From contig OX104130.1 of assembly GCA_944470555.2 (NCBI GenBank), forward strand, positions 67,275,160 through 67,339,159: DNA of 64,000 nucleotides. Direction: 5' to 3'. The DNA is from Heterobilharzia americana. Taxonomy: Eukaryota > Platyhelminthes > Trematoda > Strigeidida > Schistosomatidae. This document shows, piece by piece, positions 23,216-35,870 of the stretch (within the stretch, counting starts at the first letter, position 1; each line of letters begins with the position of its first letter). The position numbers were made by a program, and so were the translations under genes. The notes beneath the pieces are model-generated. The model saw nothing but the letters and a program-made list of their open reading frames with translations, had not been told where the DNA came from and did not search any database.

Positions 23216-24404
23216 CAACAAATAGTATTATCCGTAAATAGTTTTCATCATGATCTACAGAGTATCGTGGAATATACAGGAGAACACTTCGAAGCACTAG
23301 TCAACTGCTTGTTTTTATTAAGCGGTTTTTAATGATCTAAAGTGCTGATTTTAAAGCAGTTGAGTTTTGAATATCTAGGTACCATTATGTTGATGTTATC
23401 GTTTACTAATAAAAGTTTATACCTCCACAACCTCATTCGGTTCATATAGATTCAAGAGAATAGTGAATACTGAATGTCTGGTTGACTACTAAATCTTTGT
23501 TCATATTCAAATCTGGAGGTCACCTTTTTAATGTGATGGTGAGTGTATACCACACTGATGAGTGTCTTATGGGTCTTAAAAATTACCGGTTACTTTCGGT
23601 TATTGATAAATTGAATCAACAATTTTCAATATTTTTATATTATGCTCCCCGTCACTATGTCAACAAAAAAGCAATGTGTATTTAAAATTGACTTGAAGCG
23701 TTAACTTGCTTCATACTCTAGTGATAATGTAGTAAAAAGAAGCAAGAACATTATATCCTGCGCTAGTGATCTATCTATTACTATTCTCGGAAATGTTTTA
23801 CTCTTCATTACAATTAATACATTACTAAGCCAAGTCTTAAGCTTTTAAGGCTTTCTATCCACTTACATTGTTTACTTTCCTCTTCTTTTTTTGCTGAAAC
23901 GAATGACAGTTTCTCTTGAAAAGTTTCTTTCATGTTTTCCTTTGTGTGACATGCATAAACGATGTGTTAAACATTTATTCACTTGTCTATAAGACAAGAA
24001 TAATCACTTCTGCTAGTAACATGAATAATAAAACAAGAAATGATACTTGGGAAGAGACAAGGAAGAGAGTTTTATTCAACCAACACACTTGTAGATTTAT
24101 AGTTAGCTTTACATAACGTCAAATATATGTTAACAGATTATAATGGAAAGAAAATATGTATTGACTAACAATAAGACTATTGACCTATGACATTTTATCT
24201 ATTAAATAAGCATTGGGAAGGAAAAGTTTTAGGAGAGACCTATAATTTTAGCGAATATTACAGAAAATTTCAGTGAGGTAAGAAATTATTCACTTGCTTC
24301 AGTTTTAAACATGATATAATGTCATTCGGAAATCTAAATATCACTCTTATTCTTAAAATGAATATTCAGAAGTTTTTCACTAAAAACGGAGAAACTGTTA
24401 GCTG
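23216..24404. other. Non-coding DNA, nothing recognised
   Basis: Frames of 66-67 codons at 23,482 and 23,916 show no domain and are taken as chance. Confidence 0.45.
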
Positions 24405-24680
24405 AGTTTGGAAGTTTGTAGGAATTTATTGATTCAGTGTTCATGTTCATCACCCCCTAAATGAGGTGAAGAACTACTGAAAACCTTGAAGTAGTGGACA
24501 TCTATTTCGTCCTGGTATGACACTCTTCAGCAGTATACACTTATGACTTCATCAGGGATCAAACCTCGATGAGATATCCTATACTAAAACAAAACGACTC
24601 TTCAGTAGTTTGAGGTTTTCAATGTTTCCCCAACTGATGTCTGCCTATGATGAATACCAACTCAAAAATTGTAAATGATA
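24405..24680. mobile_element. Family D element with inverted 3' ends
   Basis: The left half is minus orientation with a hammerhead at 24,489-24,538: CUGAAGA, helix II GUGUC AUACC AGGAC, GAAAU, GUC intact and a poorly paired helix I. The right end (24,600-24,680) repeats the family D 3' end in plus orientation (CAACTGATGTCTGCC, TGATGAATACCAACT). Confidence 0.65.
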
Positions 24681-25043
24681 TTAATCTGAACAGGATTAGG
24701 AGTGGTTAGGATACTCAGCTGTAGTACCATTTTATCCTACAACTCTTTAACTACATGAAAGCTACATGAGTTTTTATCCCAAGCTTCTAGGTTCAGAAAC
24801 CATAGTGTTTATGACAGTTTTGTGTCGTAGATCACCCACTGTGATCTTGGCTTAGTAGCTTTCAACACAAATCTTGTGGACACCTCAGTTGGGTAGTCGA
24901 AAAAAACTTCTCAGCTGTGAGGAATGTCAAGGTGGACCGTACAAATATAGATCGTTCAATTTAAGGTATACTAGTCTGTGCAAATCAGTCAGCCAGATTC
25001 TAGTTATCTGAACTAATTTAGCTGTATAAGCTGAATTTGTTCA

Positions 25044-25100
25044 GGTGCGTGGCTGATGAACTAGGCCTCAAATGGAAGAAACAGCTGTCTGGTGTTTAGG
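25044..25100 (+). ncRNA. Hammerhead-like motif, family D type
   Basis: CTGATGA at 25,053-25,059, GAAAC at 25,078-25,082, AGCT, and GTC at 25,087-25,089 are all intact and correctly spaced. The helix III 8-mer ACAGCUGU is self-complementary as in family D. Helix II is poorly paired and helix I consists mostly of wobble pairs with a G-G mismatch, so activity is doubtful. No tRNA-like head was seen upstream. Confidence 0.45.
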
Positions 25101-27114
25101 TCACTTTGATCTGGCTGGCAAAATCTACATATCAGTTTGAGTGGTTTCTAAGTACTCCAGTTGCTCGGTAGTAGTATCTTTCGGTGAGACAATCGACTGC
25201 CATAAATAATAAACATGATATATAGTGTGATTGGGAATACTGCCAAATTTATTACCAACTGCTAAGCAATACGACTCTGGCATTATTGCAACACTCATCT
25301 ACAGCGCCATATTTGACAAGGGCTATAGTAGTAGTAGATTGTACTCGATAAACGAAGGTCATCGGCAAGAAGTTTGGTACCATTGCTGTTTTACCTGTAG
25401 TATGTTCTGAAAATGATCATAGTTTGATAGTAAAGGACTATGGAAATATTTAAGCTTAAAAGAGGAAGGAAATGAATTTATTCAATAAAGTAGACAATCT
25501 GAGGTAATAGTGTTTACAGTCAATGCCAGACTCCAGTTGGATTATAAAAAAAAACAAAAAAAAGTGATCGAAACGGATTATAAGAAGAAGAATAGGCTGA
25601 GAAAATGAATGATGAGCTGACAACTCAACATGTCAGGTAACTGCTTATGTTTACCATCATTTAAACTTCCAAACGAAATGTTTGAATGAAAGATTTATTT
25701 TCAAGCTTCAATATTCTGTACACTGATAGGCTTGCGTTAGCAGATACTTGGATAGTTCATTAGATATATCAACTGATAAGTGAGATAAATTTCAACCTTA
25801 AGATAACTTCATCTCTTGTTATATTTTTTTAAAGAAATGTTTAGTAGAACACAGTGTTTAGTGTGCAGTCTGTTAGAAACTGTTCTTACTAATCGAGTAT
25901 TACTGCATTTTTTTAATTTCAAGATGAATACATGAGCTAAATTTAAGCTAAGCAAACTGGCCTATTTTTTGTATGAATACTTAACCATTTCACACAAATT
26001 TCTCCTATCGACTAATGAAGATAAGCGTAATTACTCTTCTCCTCTAATCATTTCCTACTCAATGAAAGTGTAATATATAGGTGTAAATGATTTCACGCAC
26101 AAGAATGGAGTATGTCACTGATCCCTTTCAGAACACACCGTTTTAGTTCATCCGTCATTCATTAATTATCAGCTGATATTGCAGAGTATGCTTACAAGAA
26201 GAAGAAAAACAAGAAGTAGATAGACTAAAGATTAAAATTTTCACCACATATTGTAATACTAAAAAATGAAAAATCATTGCATATTACTAAGCTATATAAC
26301 TAACCAATTATCACATTGAACATGTCGAAAATGGAAATCAATAGAAAATTTATCACAGTAAAGATAAACTGATTGAGTGAAATATAATTTGGTGATAAGA
26401 CTTTATTTTAGATAATTACAATAAAAGATAACAAACAATTATCGAGTAGTAAGCCTTGTTTACTCTGAGAAAAACAAACAACACGGACATCAATATCAAG
26501 GTTACGACTAAAGAAGTGAGAAATATTGATTAGTAATCACCATTGTGACATAAAATTTAGTCTATACAGTTGAGCAATTGTAATTGGATTTATATATATT
26601 CAATAATTCTTGTATTTGTTGCTTCAAATCTCGCCACAGTCTAGTTTTTATCCTTCGATTTCATTCCATATCACTTTACATTAAAATCACCCTGTCAAAC
26701 CAAGGTCATCTCATATGACGCTATATGACGCATACGTTAGCATATAATAACCAGAGTCAGGGTTTCATTTTGCAGTTAAAAATTCCACCAATCTAAATAT
26801 AAAAGTATCCTCAATAATCTTGACAGCATTTGTTGGTTTCAACAATACACAGGACCGTACTGTGAAAAGACTTAAATTACTGTGTCTTACACCAGTACTT
26901 GAAGATTTGAAGTAGAAAACACTGAAAACTATGGAAAGCGACAAAAACTTGTGTTATCATTTTGGAATGAAATATAAGTTTAAACTATTGCGTCATAAGA
27001 TATTAAGAAGTTCCTGAATGCTACGATATGTTGAGAGTCTACAGAAATGTCAACTAAGGTGATAGGAAATTAATAAAGTCTTCAGTAGGCCAACTAAAAA
27101 AGGTAAAACATTTA
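25101..27114. other. Non-coding DNA, nothing recognised
   Basis: No feature supported over about 2 kb. A poly-A run lies near 25,546-25,563. Confidence 0.45.
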
Positions 27115-27119
27115 TTTTC

Positions 27120-27560
27120 AGGTTTGTAAAGATTTATTGATCCCAAGTTGGTATTCATCATAGACTGATATCAATTGAAGGAACATTAAAGGCCTGAGAG
27201 TACTGGACAGCTGGTTCATCCTAGCAAGGGACTCCTCAGCAGTGTGTACTCATCATTCCACCCCGCCAAGGGTCGAACCTAGGACCTTCAGGTTCCCTGG
27301 CTATCACGTTACCAATGAGCTACTGGATCGAAATCAAATGGTCCATATTTATTATTTCTGTCGATTCATGCAGTAGCATGACCTCCATTCAATACTGCCA
27401 TTGAGTAACTGTTCTCATGTTCGACTTGGTTGGCTCCACTGGTCGCGACTTCTCATTGGAACTTCGGGAATCGCCTCTCGAAGCTAGTCACCAATGAGCA
27501 CCAGATTAATTCAATTTCCAGATTTGTAGAGATTTACTGATTTCATTTATTTACTTGGTA
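27120..27560 (-). mobile_element. Family D SINE, tandem arrangement
   Basis: Minus-strand order from right to left: 3' end of one unit (27,560-27,520; AAATCTCTACAAATC), leader (27,515-27,345), tRNA-like head (27,340-27,260; CCAGTAGCTCATTGGTAACG, B box GGTTCGACCC), hammerhead (27,248-27,198; CUGAGGA, GUCCC UUGCU AGGAU, GAACC, GUC/CAGUAC), then a full 3' end to 27,120. Only the GAAAC box carries a core change. The tRNA head is the best preserved of the family. Confidence 0.75.
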
Positions 27561-28124
27561 ATGATTAGCAACAAAATCAAGAATGTGCATTTCACTCAAC
27601 TTGGGATTATCACTGAAGTTTAACGGCAGAACGACTTCCCTATGAATCAAATTTACTCCATTGTATCAACAAATTCTTCCTTTGTACACAGCTAATGAAT
27701 TTAGTGGAGAATCTCAAAATGACTCAATAGTATTAAGGTTATCATGATACATGGTGCTATTTCTGGGGACAGTATATGTTTCTTTATGCTGTTCGTGTTA
27801 CGTTTTATGAATGCATAATATGTTTTTATCAAACTGACATAAACCTGACCTTGTGTCTGCACTAAAAACCGACCTGACTAAAATGTCGATAAGGTTGTTC
27901 AATTTACAGCAAAGCTGTACATTTAAAGTGATTGCATAGTTTAAATTTAGTGGGATCTACTGTTGCGTTTATCCAATCTCCGGAAATTACAGTACACAAC
28001 GTTCTATTTTAGACAGCTGATAGTGTTTTGTAACAAATTTCAGATTTGAATTTCTCAAGTATAAATACCTAAGACCATATTGGCTATACCAAGACTGAAG
28101 ATATGTTTTGTTTATGATTTCAAG

Positions 28125-28560
28125 CAAACACGATAGAACTATTGAAAACCTTGGAGTATTGAACAACTCAGGAATCCCACTGTAGGACGAAACACTTGTC
28201 CAGTATTCCCAGGTTTTCAGTGGCTCTTCAGTCCGTTATGAATACCACCTTAAAAACAAAATCCCTATAAACCTCAAACTACATCAGTCCATTATCCCAC
28301 ACAATGCTTCGGAGTAGATATCGTGAGGTCCTGATGAGAAGCCCTGACCTATGGGGTCAACCAATCGGAAGTGATGATCTTGCTATATCGGGAATTAACT
28401 GAAGTATGAAACTACGGACCATTTAACTTCAACCCAGTGGCTGAATGGTTACTGCGTTCTCTGAGGGACCTTTAGGTCCTGAGTTCAATCCTTGGCAGTG
28501 TTGTGAGTGCATACTTTTGAGTCGTATGCTGAAGTGAGACAACTGTCCGGTACTCTAACG
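28125..28560 (+). mobile_element. Family D inverted junction and tandem unit
   Basis: 28,145-28,170 is a minus-oriented 3' piece ending inside helix III. It is joined to a plus-strand ribozyme (28,170-28,215: CTCAGGA, intact GAAAC and GTCCAGT) and 3' end. A leader follows (28,290-28,430), then a tRNA-like head (28,435-28,500: CCCAGTGGCTGAATGGTTAC, GAGTTCAATCC) and a second decayed ribozyme (28,508-28,552: GAGAC, GTCCGGTAC). Confidence 0.68.
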
Positions 28561-28785
28561 ATGAAAAACACTACCTTATATATATAACAGTATTGATCAA
28601 CAGTTCTTGATTTTACAACTTCGTTTGTTGATCTCTAAAAGAAGTAGGTTTCAATGTAACACCTAAAAGGTTGAATTTAAAAAAAGTTGAATATAAATTT
28701 AAGTTTACCAGCAGATAAGATAATGATCACATTTGTGTATTATTCAGTATGAGAGAAAGGGGATAGAAATAATTGAATTCTGTTG

Positions 28786-28824
<39 letters not shown>

Positions 28825-30070
28825 CAGATTTGAACTTTCTCTATTAGTGTCCTTAATGCTGTAGGCATTTCATCATTTATAAACTTGCTGTGTTGTTTAC
28901 TACTACATTTTATAAGAAAGTGATTATGAGGGTTATTACAGCGTAAGTGAAATACTTCTCAGCAGGTGATCATATTGGTAAGATAACAATAATGGTGGCC
29001 GAATGTTTAGGCTAAAAGTAGTGTCAGGATATATGTAGATAATATGCATATTGAACAAGGTCCAGTTTATCATTTCTCTCAGTTTTCATCGGTACTTATA
29101 TTATGAAAGTGTGTGTATAAACAAAAAGAAATTACGTCACGTGTCTTCTTATCTATTTGCTTAGATATGTTACTGTATAGAGATAATGAATACGGCATTC
29201 GTTTACATTCGAAGTTGTGTAAAGTAAAGGGAACGCGGGATTATTAACCTTGGGTTGTATTAATGATTTGAACTTCTAATTTTGTTGATCTGTTCATTAT
29301 CACAAAGGGGTGCAAAATTCATCGAACTAGGTATGAATAAAGTTTATAAATAATATCTTGATATAAGAATGTGATTATGTTTATGTGTAAGTTTATTTAT
29401 GCCCACCATGTTGATTAGTTTGAAAAAGAAAAGTATTTCATAGATGATGTTTTAAACTTTTAAAGTTTACTGGACAATAGTATGTATCTATCACCACTTT
29501 GGGAATCGAACTTAAGGATATACAAGTCCCTGTTAAAATTTTTTAAACGTTTGCATATTGAACTTCAATTGGCGTATGCTATAACATAAATATACTTCCG
29601 TTTACCTTTTTGCAAAATGTTGTATAAATTTTCACTGATAAAACAATTAACGCTAAGTTCTAACAGAATGGTTAGAATAAACACCGACTCCGAGAAGGAA
29701 AATAGGATGAATGTGCTGACTGAGTTTCACAAAATTAACCTTGACTACCTAGGTTTTCATTTAAAAACTAACATGAATGTTGAAATGGTGGAGAATATTT
29801 GTAGCTCAGGTGGATGGTCTCAGTTGTATTGTTTTCTTTGTGCTGGGTTGTTTAGTCGCGAAAACACAATATAACATGAATGTCACCGAGACTGTGGACT
29901 TCGTTATGAATGAAAGGCGGGTGGTAAGTTTTTGAAGCTGTGGACTTTTCTACAGAAACAGCCTCTCATTTTGTCCTATGATCTGGTATTCAAGTGGAAA
30001 TTATAGGTTTGTAGTCCACCGTCTTGATACCAAAAACACTACTAAGTTTAAAATCAATAAATAAAAAATT
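28561..30070. other. Non-coding DNA with an ATT microsatellite
   Basis: (TTA)n spans about 28,786-28,824. The 85-codon frame at 29,617 has no recognised domain. Nothing else is supported. Confidence 0.5.
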
Positions 30071-30083
30071 AAAATATCTAAAT

Positions 30084-30828
30084 TATTATTATATTATTAG
30101 TCCCTTGGGTTCCTAATGGAACAAAGGGCTTCAGTAGCACGTCTTCAGTGAACTCTGTTCTCCAAAATCTTTTGAACCTGATTCCACGACAGCCCACAAC
30201 TTCTCATTTCCTCCTCACACGATCTCCTCCATGTCACCCTCACCTCGGACGCCCAACTCGTCGCTTCCCATGGGGAGTCCACTCGAGCATCTAGCCTGAC
30301 GCGTGATGTCCTCAGTCGGCCTTCTCAGTGTATGCCCAATCCAATCAATCTCCACCTACTTCTGCATATTTATTCAGCGATAGCTTCTTGGTTGGTTCGT
30401 TCCCAGAGTTCCTTGTTGCTTATTCTTTCTGGCCATCTGATCTTCAGTAGCGAGCCAGCGTAAGCAGTTGTTGATGAATCTCTGTAGTCTATTGGAAATC
30501 CTTTACGTAACGCGCCAAGTCTCTGAGCCATACAGAAGCACTGACTTGACGTTGGTGTTGAAAATCCGGATCTTTTTCCACATGTTGAGTGCAGAAGATC
30601 TCCATACTGGTTTCAGGCTGATGAACGCCTGTATTGCTTTTCCGATTCCAACTTTGACATCCTCGTCTGTGCCACCTGTAGTTGAAACAGTGCTTCCTAG
30701 ATAGGTGAAGGAGGTTACTTCCTTTAAGTTTCTCCCATTGATGGTTACTGGAGTTTGTTGTTGTTGTTGGAGTTGTTGGTGCGGTATCTTCATCACTTCT
30801 GTCTTCTCTATATTCACCTGAAGTCCCG
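30084..30828 (-). mobile_element. RTE-clade LINE copy 2 (LA), 5'-truncated with TSD
   Basis: It contains the C-terminal RT region of family LA on the minus strand (TEVMKIP, VTINGRNLKEVTSFTYLGST, VKSVLLYGSETWRVT), then the 3' end with an ATTATT-type tail. The 13-bp word AAAATATCTAAAT occurs at 30,071-30,083 and again at 30,829-30,841, exactly bounding the element: a target-site duplication. This marks a simple target-primed insertion of a 5'-truncated copy. It keeps a 104-codon open frame, longer than the matching region of most other copies. Confidence 0.9.
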
Positions 30829-30841
30829 AAAATATCTAAAT

Positions 30842-31264
30842 AATAGGTAATAATTTTCTACGGCTGAGGCGGATGACTTCAGTTCCGTTAGCTTGTTTTA
30901 ACGTGTAGCCTTCAGTCATTTTTGAGTTCTCTTTGTAGTAATGCACTCAAAGCCGGGCTCAGCAGTTGTTAAAAACACAAGTTTAATGTTCTTCACCTAA
31001 AGTAAAGCTTTCCCTGATTAATGAATAAACTGTTCAGCTGATCACAATTTACTGACTAGTGTTGTGTTTTTGGTTGTCCTTTATTAGTAATTACACATAG
31101 GTAAGGTAGTGATTAGTTTGGTACTGCGGCATATTGATTTGCATAAGATTGGTCAGGTGTTAGACGGTAGTACCACAACCAACCACCTACAAAGGTATCA
31201 CAGACTAGTAACAAGTAAGTGTTAATTTAAAACAGCGCCATAACAATATACTAAACCTACTTAC
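30842..31264. other. Non-coding spacer
   Basis: No feature seen between two LINE insertions. Confidence 0.4.
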
Positions 31265-34200
31265 GACTAACCTCGACTAGTTAACTAGTACAGTAGTTAC
31301 TAGCCGGTCCTAAACTCGGATAAAGAGAGAAGGTTACACATAGCACTAGAAACCCTACCCCAGATAACAAATCCAATCACTAAAAAAAACTTCAAAACAC
31401 AAACAAAATATAGAAAACAATAATTAACTTATTCCTCACTGGAGTCGGAGAGACGAAATGACGCCAGTTACTGAAAGTCTTCGGGAAGCCAATTGGCCGG
31501 GCCGATGTATCTTCTCTTCCCTAGATGAAAGCAAAAGTAAATATGGGGACATGGAATGTCCGCACCATGTTTGAACCTAGCTGGTAAGGCTGTCCAGATT
31601 GCAAATGAGATGAGGAGGTATGAAATTGAAGTGCTAGAAATCTGCGAGGAATGTGCACATGGAATGGAAGTGGACTCTCCAAACTGTCAACTGGAGAGGA
31701 GTCAATAATCTACTCCAATATTGTCACCCAGACGACAACCACGAGCACACTGAGTTATGGAGTGGTTATCATGATGTCCTGCTTCCAACAGCATCGAAGG
31801 CTCTCTCTCTCTCTCATGCAGTGGGAACCAATCTCCTCCTGCAGGGGGTTATAACAGAAAGATTCAACTGAAAAGGAGGGAAAGTCACAATGGTACAGTG
31901 CTACGCTACGCTTTGCACCTGCAAATAATGCAGATGAAGAGAAGAAGGAGGAACTCTACAGACAACTGCAATCAGTAGTGGACAAGACCTCACCCTAGTT
32001 GTCGACATCAGAATTCTAATGGGTGGGGTGACATGAATGGTAAACAGTGGGGAGTGGACAACACAGGAAGGGAATTAACAATGGGTCGAGAAGCACTCAG
32101 TGAAATGAATGAGAATGGAGAATTGTTTGCAGACTTCTGTGCATTCAACGATTTGGTGATTGCAGTGAGGCACTGTGTCCAAGCACAAGGATATTCACAA
32201 AGTGATATGGATTTTACCGGACACCAGACACACTAGAAATCAGATTGACTTCATCTCAATACCAAGAAAGTGGAGACACAGCTTACTGGACACAAGAGGA
32301 GATCAAGAAGAGAAGCAGATGTAGATTCACACCACTCACTATCAAGTGCAAGGAACCTACCTGCAAAATCAAGTTGAAGGCCTTCAATTTAAGGAAGTTG
32401 GTGACAGACCACAGTTCAAGTTCAACACCCAGAAACTGAAGGACAAATCTACAAGGGACATCTTCACGTCAGCCATCAAGACAAAATGGGAGATATCGAA
32501 CAACATCCCTGAAGAAATCTGTGTGGAAGAACACTGGAACTCTTTGAAAGAGATGTGGAAGGAAACCCGCACAACCTTGTCAGGAAAGAAGAAGAAGCAA
32601 GAGGAGACAAGGAATGTATCTTGATGGACACATGGAAGCTGATAGAGGAAGGAGAGTGAGATGGTGAAGCAGAAGATGAACCAGCCCAGTGCAGTGTAGT
32701 GCGAGGAATGAACAAGTGAAGCAGAACAAGCTGCTGGTAGGAGAGAACTAATAACATTATATCAAATAACCACGTTACTATCCGGGAGAGAAGAGACCAA
32801 CTCAGATGAAACCAATGAAAGATAGTGAAGGAAACCGAATTACAACCAAAGAAGAAAAACAAAGGAAACAAGGGTTGACCACTTCGAAAATCTCCTGAAT
32901 AGACCACCACCACCACCGCCTGCAACTAGTCCAGAAATACAACGGGCAACGGCAGAATTAGTAGTGAACACAAGTCTTCCGACAACAGCCGAAGTCCTCA
33001 ACGCCATAAAGCTACTGAGGTGCGTGAAAGCACTAGAACCAGATGGAATTCCTCCAGAAACGCTGAAAGCAGAAGCAGTGATATCAGCAGCGGACACGTT
33101 CACACCACTACCGCATAGGTTTGGAAGGAATGAAAGGTACCTGCCCAATGGTTGGAAGAAGGACTACCTTGTCAAACTCCCAAAGATGAGATACCTAAGC
33201 TGAGTCCTTCCAAGAACTGGTGCGGAATCACTCTCCTGTCCACTCCAAACAAAACATTAAGACACATCATCCTGGAGAGGCTAAAGGATGCACTGAATTC
33301 AAAACTACGACCAGAACAAGCTGACTGGTTGGAAGTACAAATCATGTTTGGACCAAATTACAACACTATGCATCATCATAGAACAGAGTATAGAATAGCA
33401 GTCAACTCAACTCTACCTCAACTTCATCGACTTTGAAAAGGCCTTCGATCGAGGCGTCGACCGAGAAGTAATTTGGCAAGCAGCTGCTTCAACACTACGG
33501 TTCTAGTGCCACTAGTCTTTATCAACCTCATTCAACGGCTATATGACGACTCCACATGCTGAGTGATTCACAATGGAAAGCCCAGTGACGCCTTTGAAGT
33601 GAAGGTAGAAGTAGTAGAAGTAGTACAAGGTTGCCGCCTACTATCACCGATCATCTTGCTGATTGTGGTTGACTGGACTGGATGATGCAAGAAACTGTGA
33701 GGAGTGAGAAGAGGGGCACACGCTGGCTGGACCGATGGAAAGACCCTAGAAGATTTGGATTTCGCCAACGATGATGATTTATGTCTACTGTCTAATGTCG
33801 CATAAACTCGAAGATCTACAGGCAAAAACCAACAAGTTGACAGAAGAGGTGAGGTAGAGAAGACGGGACTTCAGGTGAACGTAGACATGACAGAGGTGAT
33901 GAACATACTCAACCAACAACAAGTGGCACGAATCACCATCAATGGGAGAAATCTAAAGGAAGTAGTCTGTTTCACCTACCTAGGCAAGGCAGCATCGTCT
34001 CAACTACAGGCGGCGGCACAGATGAGGATGTCAAAGCCAGGATCGGGAAGACAGAGAGACACGCCTTCTTTCATTAATCTGAAATCAGTGTGGAGATCTA
34101 CTCCACTCTACTCCACTGCACTCAGCATAAGGCGTCAACAACATCCGCATTTTCAACACTAATCTCAGTCAAGTCAGTGCAAGTTAGTGCTTCTATGTGA

Positions 34201-34735
34201 TGGTTGACAGACTTGGCGACGCATTACGAGAAGCATTTCCACCAAATCGCACACATACATCAACAACTGCCGCCAACGCTCACTCCTCACTCGATACTGA
34301 CACCGAAGATCAGATGGCCAGAATATTAAGAATAAGCAAGAAGGAACTCACTCACTCACTCTGGCTGGCTGGCTGGCTGACAACAAATCAACCAACAACC
34401 CACCGCCCAACAAATGTGCAGAAGAAAGTGGAGATCCAATGGATTGGATTGGATTGAATGGGAAATACACTGAGAAGACGGTTTGGTGACATCACGCAGC
34501 AGACCAGGCCAGGCCAGGCCGTCGAGAGGAACTGAAATGTGAAACAACGAGTCGGGTGTCCGAGGCGAGGGTGACATGTAGGAAGGAGATGGTGTGAGTA
34601 AGAAATGAAGGCTGATGGGCATTCGTGGAGTCAGGTTGAAAAGACTGCAGAGAAGAGAGTGGAATGGAGGCGTGCTACTGGAGGCCTATTTTCCACTAGA
34701 AACCCAAGGGGCAAATAACATTGTAATAATAATTC
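31265..34735 (+). mobile_element. RTE-clade LINE copy 3 (LA), near full length, defective
   Basis: 5' leader from 31,265 (CTAGTTAACTAGT, then GCCGGTCCTAAA). The first ATG region at 31,526 encodes KAKVNMGTWNVRTMFEPSW then a stop; GTWNVRTM is the start of the APE-type endonuclease. Endonuclease pieces continue to about 32,400 (DNTGRELTMGREALSEMNEN). RT pieces lie at 32,964-33,436 (EPDGIPPETL, LLSTPNK) and 33,740-34,000. The catalytic FADDL reads FANDDDL because of one extra codon, and a frameshift follows at once. The C-terminal region (33,875-34,162) is frameshifted, and the 3' end has a short AATAAT tail. No target-site duplication was found. About 3.4 kb suits a full RTE element. Confidence 0.88.
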
Positions 34736-35024
34736 ATCCCGGACTGAAATCAGTTGCGGATGAATGCTACCTAAAATTAAAATCCCCATTAATCTCAGAT
34801 GTAGTATTCATTATAAGAATTATACAACTGTGCTATTAATTAGCTAGTGAAATTTTATATTTGTTAGTCTACGTAGTTTTTTTCCGTGTTAATTTTTTGT
34901 CTCAGTGTTTATTTGTCGTGGCTTACTACAGCAACTTACATCGTTTCATTAGTTGATATATCTATCAAACGAATATTATCAGAATATCTAAGACAGCTGT
35001 GGTTTCACAGACTCGAATTATTAT
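34736..35024. other. Non-coding spacer
   Basis: Nothing recognised. Confidence 0.35.
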
Positions 35025-35140
35025 TTATGGATGCTGATTGAAGGTGAAATGGAAATCTGGGTTGTGTCAGGATTAAAGCAACCAACCACAGGGTTGCCGG
35101 CCTGATACCTTTCCAACTAAGCTACGATGCCAGACTGTTT
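35025..35140 (-). repeat. tRNA-derived repeat, family F
   Basis: Minus strand: GGCATCGTAGCTTAGTTGG (A-box-like), CAGGCCGGCAACC, a damaged B box, then CATTTCACCTTCAATCAGCA, matching the tail of the copy at 15,655-15,790. Confidence 0.5.
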
Positions 35141-35399
35141 AAAACACTAAACTAATACTACATAGTGGATTACCATGGTGCTCTTGTTCAACTTTCATGC
35201 TGCATTAATACGATACTTTACTCGTGGTTATCTAAGTGCGAGATCATTATTATGATCGTAAATAAATTGATAAAATCACAACAAGTTTCAATGTCACTTT
35301 GTAAACAGAACATACTAATTTACTGACAATCTATAAATATTAAAAAGCCTTAAAAAAGATGATATCCCTATGAAATAGTAATGAACTTCTGTGGGTATA

Positions 35400-35520
35400 A
35401 AGTAGTTAGGTAGAAATGCACATAGTCGTCGGTCATGATAAAAGTGCAGGTATGGTTAGCTGAAGAGTCCTAAACGAAATGAAACGCGCAGCCTGTAATA
35501 CACTGCTAGCCATAATCAAG
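35400..35520 (+). mobile_element. Family A SINE 3' part with hammerhead-like block
   Basis: The block at 35,443-35,510 keeps CTGAAGA and GAAAC, but helix II is barely paired and the cleavage triplet GUC is AGC, so no cleavage is expected. No tRNA-like head was recognised upstream. Confidence 0.65.
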
Positions 35521-35544
35521 TCAATTATTAATGTATACAAAGTA

Positions 35545-35870
35545 ATTTACTGCAAGTTGGTGTTCATCGCGGACTGACAACAGTTAAAGAACCACTTAAA
35601 TCTCGGGAGCATTTAACAGCTGTTTTTTCCTGGTGTAAGACTGCTCAGCAGTGTGCACCCATCACTCCACCTCACCAAGGATCGAAAGCAGGAACTCCTG
35701 GTTCTGTGGCCAGCACGTTACATTGGATCACTGGGTGATAACCAAATGGTTCACATTTTCTTACTTCTGTCAGTTCAATATATAGCTCAAATTTATCCAG
35801 CTGATGTCAGATCGTGACGAATGTCAACTTTACACCAATAAAATCCCCACAAACCTTTAAATTGGCATGC
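35545..35870. mobile_element. Family D element with inverted 3' ends
   Basis: The left 3' end in minus orientation (35,545-35,600; AAGTTGGTGTTCATCGCGGA) leads to a decayed hammerhead at 35,607-35,656 (CUGAGCA, AAAAC) and a tRNA-like head (35,660-35,745). 35,785-35,870 repeats the 3' end in plus orientation (CAGCTGATGTCAGATCG, CCCCACAAACC). Confidence 0.65.

Noticed and set aside
28786..28824. Direct-repeat array considered as CRISPR-like
   Set aside because: It is a simple TTA microsatellite in a eukaryotic genome; no spacers.
33568..33825. 85-codon frame conserved at three loci (also 40,138-40,395 and 59,574-59,831)
   Set aside because: It is antisense to the RT region of the LA LINE; its conservation reflects recent copying of the element.
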